A stretch of 64,000 bases of DNA from CSP1-5 sp964348275. GTDB taxonomy: Bacteria; Methylomirabilota; Methylomirabilia; Methylomirabilales; CSP1-5. Every line of letters begins with the position of its first letter. Position 1 is the stretch's first letter. Positions 16,601 through 26,797 of the stretch are shown here, piece by piece. A program made the position numbers and the translations under genes. Under the pieces are notes generated by a model. That model saw nothing but the letters and a program-made list of their open reading frames with translations. It ran no database searches and was not told where the DNA came from. The stretch spans positions 53,571 to 117,570 of the forward strand of contig CAYGBT010000004.1 of assembly GCA_964348275.1 (NCBI GenBank). The letters run 5' to 3'.

Positions 16601-17341
16601 TCACGTCCATAGGCCGCCGTTGATATGGATGACCTGACCCGTGATGTACGCCGCTCGATCCGAGGCGAGGAAAACCACCAGGTCCGCCACCTCCTCAGGC
16701 GTCCCGAACCGCCCCAGAGGAACCTGAGCACGTATGCGTTCTTGAAGCTCCGGATCCAAGGTGTGTGTCATGTCAGTCTCGATGAATCCTGGGGCCACCG
16801 CATTGACGGTGATGCCCCGCGAGGCTACCTCTTTGGCGGTCGCCTTGGTCAGGCCGATGATCCCCGCTTTGGCTGCGGCATAGTTCGCCTGCCCAGGATT
16901 CCCCATGACCCCTATCACGGAGGAAAGATTGATGATGCGCCCTCCTCGTTGTTTAAGCATGGGCCGAAGGGCAGCCCGGGTACAGTGAAAAACGCCTTTG
17001 AGGTTTGCGCTCAACACCGCTTCCCACTCATCATCCTTCATCCGAAGCAAGAGATTGTCCCGAGTAACACCAGCATTGTTCACCAGGATGTTGATCGATC
17101 CAAAGCGTTCAACGCAGGCCTCCATCAATTGGTCGACCTCAACGGCCTGTGCGACATCGGCCTTGACCGCCAATACCTGACCGCCGGAAGCCTCAAGCTC
17201 TTCCGCAACCTTCTTCAGAGGATCGGGGTCCCGAGCACAGAGGGTAACCGCCGCCCCTTCCCGTGCCAGTGCGAGGGCCACAGCACGGCCAATTCCCCGC
17301 GATCCTCCTGTAACAACGGCCACCTTTCCGTGCAGGGTCAT
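16601..17341 (-). CDS. fabG: 3-oxoacyl-ACP reductase
   Basis: NADPH-dependent short-chain dehydrogenase performing the first reduction of each elongation cycle. 246 residues. Cofactor motif TGGSRGIGRAVAL at about residues 11-23, NNAG at about 91, catalytic Ser in NLSSVIGVMGN, and YAAAKAG with the Tyr/Lys pair. Its ATG overlaps the fabD stop (ATGA), showing coupling. Position between fabD and acpP supports FabG over other SDR enzymes. Confidence 0.97.
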   Translation of the reverse strand: MTLHGKVAVVTGGSRGIGRAVALALAREGAAVTLCARDPDPLKKVAEELEASGGQVLAVKADVAQAVEVDQLMEACVERFGSINILVNNAGVTRDNLLLRMKDDEWEAVLSANLKGVFHCTRAALRPMLKQRGGRIINLSSVIGVMGNPGQANYAAAKAGIIGLTKATAKEVASRGITVNAVAPGFIETDMTHTLDPELQERIRAQVPLGRFGTPEEVADLVVFLASDRAAYITGQVIHINGGLWT

Positions 17342-18279
17342 GCCTTTGTTACCGCAGCAAGGGTTTGCTCAAGGCTCTCCCGGTCCTCGATGTGGTAAAC
17401 CCGCACCGCTTCATCGATCCGCTTGATCAAGCCAGAGAGAACCTTCCCAGGACCCAACTCAACGAAGGTCTCGACCCCGTATTCGATGAGGCGCCGGATG
17501 ATCTCAACCCAGCGCACCGGATGGTCCAGCTGCTCGATCAGGCTCTGGGTGACTTCCGTCGCCGTTCGCTTGGGTTGCGCATCACGGTTGGCAATGAATC
17601 GGATGTGCGGGTCGCGGATATTGAGGCGACTCAGGACGTTCGCAAATTCCTTCGCAATGGGCCGCATGAGGCTCGAATGGAACGGGGCACTCACGGAGAG
17701 CATCTGGACTCGCTTGGCTCCCTTTGCCCGGGCGGCTGAAGCCGCACGGTTTACCGCGGTCGTATGTCCCGCTATCACCGTCTGCATTGGAGCATTCAAA
17801 TTCGCCACCTCCAACACCTCACCGTGGGCCAATTCTCGGCATGTTTCTTCCGTGGCTTCAGGACTGAGACCAATAATGGCCGCCATCGCGCCGTCACCGA
17901 CGGCAACCGCGTCCTGCATCAGTTCGCCACGTCGCCGGACTGTCCGCAGGGCGTCCGGATAGGTCAGAGACCCGGCAGCTACCAGGGCTGTGTACTCTCC
18001 CAGACTATGTCCGGCGACAAAATCTGGGTGGATTCCATGTGCAAGCACGGCTGACCAGACCATGGTACTGACCGTGAGCACGGCCGGCTGCGTGTTCGCT
18101 GTCAGCGCAAGGACGTCCTCTGGACCCATGAAGCAAACGCGTTCCAAATCGATCCCCAGGACTTCGCTCCCCTCTGCCATGAGCGCCTGTGCAGCAGGAA
18201 AGGTCTCCGCCAGCTCACGGCCCATGCCTACGTATTGGGAGCCCTGTCCTGGAAAAACAAACGCGGTCTTTCCCGCCAT
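17338..18279 (-). CDS. fabD: malonyl-CoA:ACP transacylase
   Basis: Loads malonyl groups on ACP. About 313 residues from ATG 18279 (MAGKTAFVFPGQGSQ); the reading can extend to 18318 but a GGAG precedes 18279. Seen: the oxyanion segment FPGQGSQYVGMG, nucleophile Ser in AGHSLGEYTALVAAG, catalytic His in SVSAPFHSSLM and the C-terminal VELGPGKVLSGLIK. Overlaps fabG by 4 bp and follows fabH by 63 bp. Confidence 0.97.
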   Translation of the reverse strand: MAGKTAFVFPGQGSQYVGMGRELAETFPAAQALMAEGSEVLGIDLERVCFMGPEDVLALTANTQPAVLTVSTMVWSAVLAHGIHPDFVAGHSLGEYTALVAAGSLTYPDALRTVRRRGELMQDAVAVGDGAMAAIIGLSPEATEETCRELAHGEVLEVANLNAPMQTVIAGHTTAVNRAASAARAKGAKRVQMLSVSAPFHSSLMRPIAKEFANVLSRLNIRDPHIRFIANRDAQPKRTATEVTQSLIEQLDHPVRWVEIIRRLIEYGVETFVELGPGKVLSGLIKRIDEAVRVYHIEDRESLEQTLAAVTKA

Positions 18280-18342
18280 TGACTCCGACTCGGTGTAGGC
18301 GCTGGACTGTCCATCCATCCCTTGGACCGACGGGGACTGCTC

Positions 18343-19326
18343 TTACCAGCGGATCGCCGCCGATCCCCAGGTGAGACCTCCTCCAAACGCCACGAGGAGG
18401 ACTAAATCTCCTTCGTGAACTTTCCCACCTCGTACCGCCTCATCCAGGGCCAGGGGGACGGAGGCAGCCGAGGTATTCCCGCGACGAACAATGTTACTGA
18501 TGACCTTTTCGGGAGGGAGGGAGAGGCGGTGGGCAAGCGCCTGAATGATCCGGGCGTTGGCCTGGTGCGGGATGACCAGATTGACGTCGGCGACCTCAAG
18601 ATGGTTGTGCTTTAAGGATGCAACGCAGGCATCTTCCATTGCCCGGACGGCGATCCGAAAGACCTCATTCCCGTTTGGCATCTTGATCTTGTTTAGACGC
18701 TGGTCGAAGTTCTCCGGCGTTACGGGACACCGGGATCCTCCCCCGGGCGCATTGAGGACCTCCCACTGCGATCCGTCCGAGTACAGGTGTGTGGAGAGAA
18801 CTCCCCGCTCCCCTCGCTGACCCTGCAACACGACGGCTCCCGCCCCGTCGGCAAAGAGGACGCAGGTGTTCCGGTCGGTCCAGTCAGTCAGGACAGAGAG
18901 GGCCTCGGATCCGATGAGGAGAACGGTTCGGTACATCCCGGTCCGTATGAAACTGTCGGCCACCGCGAGACCATAAATGAACCCTGAACACGCTGCAGAG
19001 ACATCGAGGGCCGCCGCTCGGCGGGCTTGGAGCGAATCTTGGACGAGACACGCCGTAGCCGGGAAGGGTAGCGCGGGGGTGATGGTGGCCACCAGGATGA
19101 GGTCAAGGTCCATGGGGTCCAGAGCGGCAGCCTCCAATGCTGGGAGTGCTGCTTGTTCCGCAAGGGTGGCTGCATCCTCCCCCTGACCGCAGATATGGCG
19201 CTCTGAGATTCCCGTCCGAGACGTTATCCACTCATCACTCGTGTCAACCAGCCGCTCCAGGTCAGCGTTGTTCATGACCCGTGCCGGCACTGCGGACCCC
19301 GTGCCGATTATTCGGCTCCGCTCCAT
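18343..19326 (-). CDS. fabH: beta-ketoacyl-ACP synthase III
   Basis: Initiates fatty acid synthesis by condensing acyl-CoA with malonyl-ACP. 327 residues. Triad: Cys in DVSAACSGFIYGL (about residue 113), His in VIPHQANARII, Asn in RRGNTSAASVPLAL. Start MERSRIIGTGSAVPAR is typical. Follows plsX by 9 bp, the common plsX-fabH-fabD order. Confidence 0.97.
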   Translation of the reverse strand: MERSRIIGTGSAVPARVMNNADLERLVDTSDEWITSRTGISERHICGQGEDAATLAEQAALPALEAAALDPMDLDLILVATITPALPFPATACLVQDSLQARRAAALDVSAACSGFIYGLAVADSFIRTGMYRTVLLIGSEALSVLTDWTDRNTCVLFADGAGAVVLQGQRGERGVLSTHLYSDGSQWEVLNAPGGGSRCPVTPENFDQRLNKIKMPNGNEVFRIAVRAMEDACVASLKHNHLEVADVNLVIPHQANARIIQALAHRLSLPPEKVISNIVRRGNTSAASVPLALDEAVRGGKVHEGDLVLLVAFGGGLTWGSAAIRW

Positions 19327-19335
19327 GGCTCCCCC

Positions 19336-20367
19336 TTAGCTCTGGGCGACCCCTTCTCGGATGCTTTCGATCACCCGATTCTTGACGCACTCCGCCGCGA
19401 CCCGGACCCCGTTCTTGATGGCTTTACCCGTCGATCGTCCGTGGCCGATAACCACTACCCCATTGACACCCAGGAGCGGGGCACCTCCATACTCCGTGTA
19501 ATCGATCCGGCGGTGGAACCGTCGCAGGGCTCCGCGAAGAAGCAGCAGTCCCGCCTTTCCGGTCAGGCCACGGCTCAGCTCCTCTTTGAAAAGGGTGAGC
19601 ATGGTCTCAGCCGTACTCTCCACGATCTTGAGTGCCACGTTTCCGGTAAAGCCGTCGCAGACCACCACATCAGCCTTCCCGTTGAAGACGTCCACCCCCT
19701 CGACATTCCCAACGAAGTCCACCCCGGCTACGTCCTCCAATGCGCGGAAGGCCTCCTTAGTCAACTCGTTCCCCTTCGTTTCTTCCTCGCCGATGCTCAG
19801 GAGGCCGACCCGCGGATTTGGGTTTCCCAGGATCTGTCGGGCATAGACCGTTCCCATGATCGCGAACTGAACCAGATGGCGAGGTTTGCATTCTACGTTC
19901 GCTCCTACATCCAGGAGAATCGCGTAACCGGGCAAAGTGGGCACCTGTGCAGCAATGGCAGGCCGCTCGACACCGGCCAGCGGGCCAAGAATGACCAGGC
20001 CGGTCGCCATAACCGCCCCGGTATTTCCCGCGCTCACCATGGCATCCGCCTCCCCCTCCCTGACGAGGTCAACGGCCACCCGGATTGAAGAATCTTTCTT
20101 CTTCCGAAGCGCCGCCGAAGGGGATTCGTCCATCTCCACCACCTCCGGGGCATGGCGGATGCGGATATCCAACCCTCGGGTGTCAAAACGAGACAGTTCC
20201 CGGACGATCTCGTCCTCGATCCCGACCAAGATCACCGAAAGCCCTAGGTCGCGCGTCGCCGAAACCGCCCCTTCTACAGTAACGGCCACACCGCCATCCC
20301 CACCCATGGCGTCAAGGGCAACGGTCACTCGACCGCGATGGGACAGCAAAAAGGGTGAACTTTCCAT
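19336..20367 (-). CDS. plsX: phosphate acyltransferase
   Basis: Converts acyl-ACP to acyl-phosphate for PlsY, linking fatty acid synthesis to phospholipids. 343 residues. Family signatures: VTVALDAMGGDGG near the N-terminus, ESPSAALRKKKDSS, SAGNTGAVMA, DVGANVECKP and VVCDGFTGNVALK. The first 12 residues (MESSPFLLSHRG) exceed many homologues, so the start could be slightly downstream. It follows rpmF as in most bacteria. No plsY is in the window. Confidence 0.96.
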   Translation of the reverse strand: MESSPFLLSHRGRVTVALDAMGGDGGVAVTVEGAVSATRDLGLSVILVGIEDEIVRELSRFDTRGLDIRIRHAPEVVEMDESPSAALRKKKDSSIRVAVDLVREGEADAMVSAGNTGAVMATGLVILGPLAGVERPAIAAQVPTLPGYAILLDVGANVECKPRHLVQFAIMGTVYARQILGNPNPRVGLLSIGEEETKGNELTKEAFRALEDVAGVDFVGNVEGVDVFNGKADVVVCDGFTGNVALKIVESTAETMLTLFKEELSRGLTGKAGLLLLRGALRRFHRRIDYTEYGGAPLLGVNGVVVIGHGRSTGKAIKNGVRVAAECVKNRVIESIREGVAQS

Positions 20368-20403
20368 TCAGTCTTGCCTTTCGGGAAGAAGACGGCTCCT
20401 CTC

Positions 20404-20586
20404 CTATTCCTCTTCCCGCTTGACCACCTCGCGCCCCCGGTAGTAACCACAGCTCGGACAGACCCGGTGAGGAAGCATCTTCTCCCGACAGCGAGGGCAA
20501 ACTGCTAACGGAGGCAGTGCAAGGGCATCATGTGCCCTCCGTTTCCTAGTGCGCGCGTTTGAATGGCGACGCTTGGGAAGTCCCAT
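20404..20586 (-). CDS. rpmF: 50S ribosomal protein L32
   Basis: Small large-subunit ribosomal protein. 60 residues: basic N-terminus MGLPKRRHSNARTRKRRAH and a zinc-ribbon with two cysteine pairs, CPRC and CPSC, separated by KEMLPHRV-like spacing (zinc-binding, C+ type). The yceD-rpmF-plsX neighbourhood is highly conserved. An acidic tail VVKREEE ends the protein. Confidence 0.97.
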   Translation of the reverse strand: MGLPKRRHSNARTRKRRAHDALALPPLAVCPRCREKMLPHRVCPSCGYYRGREVVKREEE

Positions 20587-20602
20587 GATCCCTTTCTCCC
20601 GA

Positions 20603-21115
20603 TTACAACAGAGACTCCAGTTTTCTCCATCGGGGATCGCGGCGGATGGGGGAACAGGGACAGATTCCCATATTCAAGTTCACCCCACAACGCGGACAAA
20701 GGCCCCGACATCCTTCATCGCAGAGCGGTTGCACCGGCAGCGCCAGCAGAACGTTCTCTCGAACAAGCGCCGCGAGGTTGATCGTCACCCCGTCAAAAAA
20801 ATTCACATCAAGTTCATCGGGGGCCAATTCGCGTTCCTCCTCCCCGCCTCTGGCAAGCGGCTTACGGTATTCCACCTCAAAACCCTCACGGACCGGGAGG
20901 GTAAAGAGCTCAAAACACCGACTGCAATGCAGCTGGAGGTCCGAGGAGATCTGCCCCCGCACCCAGACCCCGGTCGGAGTCCGGCGGAAATGAAGTGTGG
21001 CCTCAACCGGCCTGAGAAGCTGAATCCTCTCCCCCGAGGGATCTAGAAAATCCTCAGCCTCACGGAAGTGGATATCCAGACCCTCTGCAGGAATCTGGGC
21101 GATGTCAACGAACAT
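20603..21115 (-). CDS. yceD: YceD/DUF177 family protein
   Basis: DUF177 proteins lie upstream of rpmF in most bacteria and have been connected with 23S rRNA accumulation; that role is family knowledge. 170 residues: LQLHCSRCFELFTLPV with a Cys pair in the middle, an acidic ELAPDELDVNFFDG stretch, then VRENVLLALPVQPLC and a Cys-rich C-terminus (CDEGCRGLCPRCGVNLN) that could bind zinc. First gene of the unit, 28 bp downstream of the consensus promoter's -10. Confidence 0.9.
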   Translation of the reverse strand: MFVDIAQIPAEGLDIHFREAEDFLDPSGERIQLLRPVEATLHFRRTPTGVWVRGQISSDLQLHCSRCFELFTLPVREGFEVEYRKPLARGGEEERELAPDELDVNFFDGVTINLAALVRENVLLALPVQPLCDEGCRGLCPRCGVNLNMGICPCSPIRRDPRWRKLESLL

Positions 21116-21143
21116 CGAAGCTTAACCCCACAAAATCTGGCGA

Positions 21144-21172
21144 ATTATAGTGAGGGGACCCCAGCATGTCAA
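21144..21172 (-). promoter_or_regulatory. consensus promoter of the yceD-rpmF-plsX-fab unit
   Basis: Perfect TTGACA (21167-21172, minus strand), 17-bp spacer, perfect TATAAT (21144-21149). The spacer contains the palindrome GGGGTCCCC, a possible operator. It lies between ndk and yceD and is the best promoter match in the window. Confidence 0.85.
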
Positions 21173-21237
21173 GCGAAAAACCAGACCAACCATGGATAAA
21201 CCCGCGACGCAACAGCATTCTTTCCACTGCAATCGCA

Positions 21238-21696
21238 TTAGCGATTGCCACCTGGACCCATAACACGATTGAGGCGGGTGTAATCGAAGGTGTCAACCGT
21301 CGCAAAGAAGTAGGGCACCTCAAACGCCGCAGACTCCGGCGAGTCCGAACCGTGGACCGCATTGCGCTCAATCCCCGTGCCAAGATCCCGCCGGATGGTC
21401 CCCGGAGACGCCTGAGCGGGGTCCGTCGCCCCCATGATGGCGCGGACAGTTGAAATCGCCCCCTCACCCTCCAAAACCATGACCACCGATGGCCCGGAAC
21501 TCATGAAGACAGTCAAGCTGTCGAAAAACGGTCGTGTCCGGTGGACGTGATAAAACCCCTCCGCCCTCCGCTTATCCAGATAGACCATTTTGAGGCCACA
21601 GATCCGAAGGCCTGCCTCCTCGAAACGGCGAATGACTTCTCCGATCCTACCGGCGGCCACGGCATCCGGTTTCACAATGGCGAGTGTTCGCTCCAT
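21238..21696 (-). CDS. ndk: nucleoside diphosphate kinase
   Basis: Equilibrates NTP and NDP pools through a phosphohistidine. 152 residues from ATG 21696 (MERTLAIVKPDA), a little longer than the usual 138-145 because of a C-terminal tail (DYTRLNRVMGPGGNR). Catalytic His in RNAVHGSDS; Walker-like KPDAV at the N-terminus. Upstream in-frame codons to 21828 cross a terminator hairpin and are not coding. A G-rich Shine-Dalgarno lies between that hairpin and the ATG. Confidence 0.95.
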   Translation of the reverse strand: MERTLAIVKPDAVAAGRIGEVIRRFEEAGLRICGLKMVYLDKRRAEGFYHVHRTRPFFDSLTVFMSSGPSVVMVLEGEGAISTVRAIMGATDPAQASPGTIRRDLGTGIERNAVHGSDSPESAAFEVPYFFATVDTFDYTRLNRVMGPGGNR

Positions 21697-21717
21697 GCCT
21701 GCCCCCTGTCTTGAAAC

Positions 21718-21748
21718 AAAGACCACCTGGAACACAGGTGGTCTTTTG
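21718..21748 (-). terminator. intrinsic terminator between sucD and ndk
   Basis: A perfect 12-bp stem (21718-21729 with 21735-21746) and a 5-nt loop, followed by T-rich sequence in both directions. Read on the minus strand it ends the mdh-sdh-suc unit; it lies only 22 bp before the ndk start, so it could also attenuate read-through into ndk. Confidence 0.85.
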
Positions 21749-21800
21749 TCTCGAAGCACCGTGATGTCCACGGCGCAGCTTCCCGGAATCCTCTTCTTGG

Positions 21801-21908
21801 TCAGTGCCGTTCCAACTATTTTTGCCAACGGTCTCGCTGTACTCGCTCAAGACCCTTGCAACAAGGCAGGCCGCTCAAATTCGGCTTATCAAGTTAGAAC
21901 GGTACTAG
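21801..21908. mobile_element. MITE-like element, copy 1 (about 107 bp, inverted ends)
   Basis: Ends AGTGCCGTTCCAAC (21803-21816) and GTTAGAACGGTACTAG (21893-21908) are imperfect inverted repeats. The interior resembles the reverse complement of the element at 45683-45790, sharing GGCTTATCA next to one end and a central TTGNAACAAG. The right end supplies the sucD stop codon (21905-21907). No coding capacity. Confidence 0.7.
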
Positions 21909-22780
21909 CGACCCCGAAGGGCCGCTTCCACCCTGACCCCCATCTCGGCCGGAGACCGGCAGACGTGAATCCCTGCCACCTCCATCGCTTTAACCTTTTC
22001 AGCTGCGGTTCCTTTCCCCCCTGCGATGATCGCACCCGCATGTCCCATCCGCCGGCCCGGGGGAGCCGTCATTCCTGCCACATACCCAACGACCGGCTTG
22101 TCCATGTGGGTGTTAACGAACGCCGCCGCTTCTTCCTCCGCAGTCCCACCAATCTCTCCAATCAGAAGAATGGCTTCTGTCCCCGGATCTTCCTGGAAAA
22201 GACGAAGGCAATCCACAAAGCTCGTTCCAATAATCGGATCGCCACCAATTCCAACACAGGTGGATTGTCCGATCCCGCGCTGAGTCAGCTGTCCTACTGC
22301 TTCATAAGTCAAGGTGCCACTTCGAGAAACTACACCGACTGGTCCAGGCATGTGGATGTGGCCGGGCATGATCCCCACTTTGGCCTTACCGGGGGAAATC
22401 ACGCCCGGACAGTTGGGACCGATTAAACGTAAGGCCTGCCCCTGCAGACACCGCGATACCTTTACCATATCCAGTGCGGGAATTCCCTCGGTAATACACA
22501 CGATCACGCCAATGCCAGCATCGGCCGCCTCGAGAATGGCGTCGGCGGCAAAACCAGGCGGAACAAAGATCAGGGAGGTATTCGCCCCGGCCTCCTTGAC
22601 CGCATGGGTCACAGTATTGAAAACGGGGATTCCCTCGTGGAGCATTCCCCCCTTGCCAGGAGTGACCCCCGCGACTACCTTCGTCCCATACTCCACACAC
22701 CCCCTGGCGTGAAAACTCCCCTCCTTCCCCGTAATCCCCTGGACGACCACCCGCGTCTGCTCGTCGACTAAGATGCTCAT
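21905..22780 (-). CDS. sucD: succinyl-CoA ligase, alpha subunit
   Basis: With SucC converts succinyl-CoA to succinate with ATP or GTP formation. 291 residues from ATG 22780 (MSILVDEQT) after a GAGG site; the longer reading to 22810 is discounted. Seen: the CoA-binding VQGITGKEGSFH and TPGKGG, LIGPNCPG, and the phosphorylated His in GHAGAIIAGGKG. The stop TAG lies in the terminal inverted repeat of a MITE-like element. Confidence 0.96.
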   Translation of the reverse strand: MSILVDEQTRVVVQGITGKEGSFHARGCVEYGTKVVAGVTPGKGGMLHEGIPVFNTVTHAVKEAGANTSLIFVPPGFAADAILEAADAGIGVIVCITEGIPALDMVKVSRCLQGQALRLIGPNCPGVISPGKAKVGIMPGHIHMPGPVGVVSRSGTLTYEAVGQLTQRGIGQSTCVGIGGDPIIGTSFVDCLRLFQEDPGTEAILLIGEIGGTAEEEAAAFVNTHMDKPVVGYVAGMTAPPGRRMGHAGAIIAGGKGTAAEKVKAMEVAGIHVCRSPAEMGVRVEAALRGR

Positions 22781-22797
22781 GCCCCTCTTCCCTCGGC

Positions 22798-22881
22798 GTT
22801 CACGGTTCACCGTTCACAGTTCACAGACGGACCCGGTAGGAACTGCCTCATACCGTGAACCGTGAACTGTCAACTGTGAAC
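22798..22881. repeat. heptad-periodic inverted repeat, GTTCACN type; supplies sucC stop
   Basis: Four 7-mers (GTTCACG, GTTCACC, GTTCACA twice) at 22798-22825 and four inverted 7-mers (CGTGAAC twice, TGTCAAC, TGTGAAC) at 22854-22881. The right arm encodes the last residues VHS and the TGA stop of SucC; the left arm ends close to the sucD ribosome-binding region. Confidence 0.82.
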
Positions 22882-24039
22882 TCCTTTGGCGGTTTGGGCG
22901 GCCAACTCCGCGGCATCAGCCATCGTTTCGGCATTCACAAAGTTCAATCCTGATTCCTTCAGCATTTGCCTCCCTAGCTCCACGTTGGTTCCTTCCATCC
23001 GAATCACGATGGGGAGAGTGACACCCAGCGCCGTGACAGCCTTGATGACCCCCTCCGCCAACCGGTCACACCGCAAGATGCCTCCGAAGATGTTGATCAG
23101 GACGACTTTGACGTTCCGGTCCGAGATTAAAATACGGAAGGCGTTCTCGATCTGCTCGGCGCTGGCGCCGCCCCCCACATCCAAGAAGTTAGCTGGTTCG
23201 CCCCCAGCCAACTTAATAATGTCCATGGTGGCCATGGCCAGACCAGCCCCGTTGACCATACACCCCACGTTGCCGTCCAGCTTAATGTAGCTCAAGTCGT
23301 ACTTTGACGCCTCAACCTCCAGGGGAGACTCCTCGTCCACGTCGCGGAGCGCCAGGACTTCGGTGTGTCGGGAGGTCGCGTTGTCGTCGAAAGTCATTTT
23401 CGCATCCAGGGCGAGCAGGCGGCCATCCCCTGTAATCACCAGCGGGTTAATCTCGGCTAGGGAGCAGTCCTTTGTCTCAAAGGCGCGGTACAGTCTTATG
23501 AGGAAATCGGCCACCCCCTTGAGCGTGTCCCCTGTGACGCCAAGCCCGAACCCCAGCTTGCGGGTGTGGAAACCTTGGACGCCCGTGGCCGGATCCACGT
23601 GCACCCGTGTGATAGCCTCCGGCCTGGTCAGGGCCACCTCCTCAATGTCCATCCCGCCAGCACTGGAGGCCATAATCACTGGCAGGCCGACCGAGCGGTC
23701 AATCACGATCCCGAGGTACAGCTCCTGGCGGATGTCCATGGCCTCCTCGACCAGTACGCGCTTCACGCGCTGGCCTTCCGGCCCAGTCTGATGCGTCCTC
23801 AGCATCATCCCCAGGATTTGAGATGCAACCTGCTCTGCCTCATCCGGAGACTTCGCCAGTTTGACGCCGCCCCCCTTGCCTCGGCCGCCAGCATGGATCT
23901 GTGCCTTGACTACCACGGTCCCACCGAGCTCCCGTGCGACGGCTAGAGCCTCAGCTGGCGTTTCGACCACGCGCCCCCGCGGGACTGGGACCCCAAACTC
24001 CGCCAGAATTGCCTTGGCCTGATACTCGTGAATCTTCAT
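22870..24039 (-). CDS. sucC: succinyl-CoA ligase, beta subunit
   Basis: ATP-grasp subunit that binds the nucleotide and the succinate end of the reaction. 389 residues, the usual length. Start MKIHEYQAKAILAEFGVPVPRG, ATP-grasp AQIHAGGRGKGGGVK, CSLAEINPLVI with catalytic Glu, and the C-terminal GGILRCDRLAEGVI in the ligase domain. The final VHS and stop are encoded inside a heptad repeat. Follows sdhB by 64 bp. Confidence 0.97.
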   Translation of the reverse strand: MKIHEYQAKAILAEFGVPVPRGRVVETPAEALAVARELGGTVVVKAQIHAGGRGKGGGVKLAKSPDEAEQVASQILGMMLRTHQTGPEGQRVKRVLVEEAMDIRQELYLGIVIDRSVGLPVIMASSAGGMDIEEVALTRPEAITRVHVDPATGVQGFHTRKLGFGLGVTGDTLKGVADFLIRLYRAFETKDCSLAEINPLVITGDGRLLALDAKMTFDDNATSRHTEVLALRDVDEESPLEVEASKYDLSYIKLDGNVGCMVNGAGLAMATMDIIKLAGGEPANFLDVGGGASAEQIENAFRILISDRNVKVVLINIFGGILRCDRLAEGVIKAVTALGVTLPIVIRMEGTNVELGRQMLKESGLNFVNAETMADAAELAAQTAKGVHS

Positions 24040-24103
24040 CGCTATCTCGAGAGGTTACAGCTTATGCCCAATGGAAAACCGGAAGCCGCCCTTATCAAGG
24101 TGC

Positions 24104-24867
24104 TTATCCTTTTTCTAATCCGTTTCGACCGAAGAATTTCGCCTTCAAAAAATCGCGGTTCATGCGGGCGATGAAGTCGATGCTGATCCCCTTTGGGCAG
24201 ACGGCCTCGCACTCCCCGTAGTTGGTGCAGCTTCCGAACATCTCCTTCTCCATCGTCGCCACCATCTTTTGCGCGCGATGCCAGCGCTCGGGTTGCCCTT
24301 GCGGGAGCAGTCCGAGATGAGAAATCTTTGCTGCGGTGAAAAGCTGGGCTGCCCCGTTCGGGCACTGGGCCACGCAGGCACCGCACCCGATGCAGGAGGC
24401 AGCGTCGAAGGCGAGGTCAACCACTTCCTTCGGAATCAGGATCTCGTTTGCTTCAGGAGCACTGCCGGTATCAACCGAGATAAAGCCACCGGCTTGGATG
24501 ATCCGGTCAAAGGCGCTCCGGTCCACGATGAGGTCTTTGACCACCGGAAAGGCTTTCGCGCGCCAGGGCTCGATGGTAATGGTGTCTCCGTCCTTAAAGT
24601 GCCGCATGTGAAGCTGGCAGGCGGTCGTGCGCAGAAAAGGTCCATGGGCTCTCCCGTTAATGATGATCCCGCAGGTACCGCAGATCCCTTCCCGACAATC
24701 GTGATCGAAGGCGATCGGAGCTTCCCCTTTCTCGATAAGTCGCTCGTTGACGACATCGAGCATGTCCAGAAACGAGATGTCCGGGCTGATGTCGGTGGCC
24801 TCGTACGCAACCATCCGCCCCTGTGCATGCGCATTCGGCTGGCGCCAGACATGGAGGGTGAAATTCA

Positions 24868-24868
<1 letters not shown>
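24104..24868 (-). CDS. sdhB: succinate dehydrogenase iron-sulfur subunit
   Basis: Transfers electrons from the SdhA flavin to the quinone site. 254 residues. Three cluster motifs in the right order: [2Fe-2S] CREGICGTCG plus a distal Cys in RTTACQL, [4Fe-4S] CIGCGACVAQCP, and [3Fe-4S] CTNYGECEAVCP. In this B-type enzyme the protein starts FTLHVWRQPN. Its start overlaps the sdhA stop by 1 bp, indicating coupling. An FeS-rich C-terminus ends in FFGRNGLEKG. Confidence 0.96.
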
Positions 24869-26784
<1,916 letters not shown>

Positions 26785-26797
26785 GGTGAGATACCCC

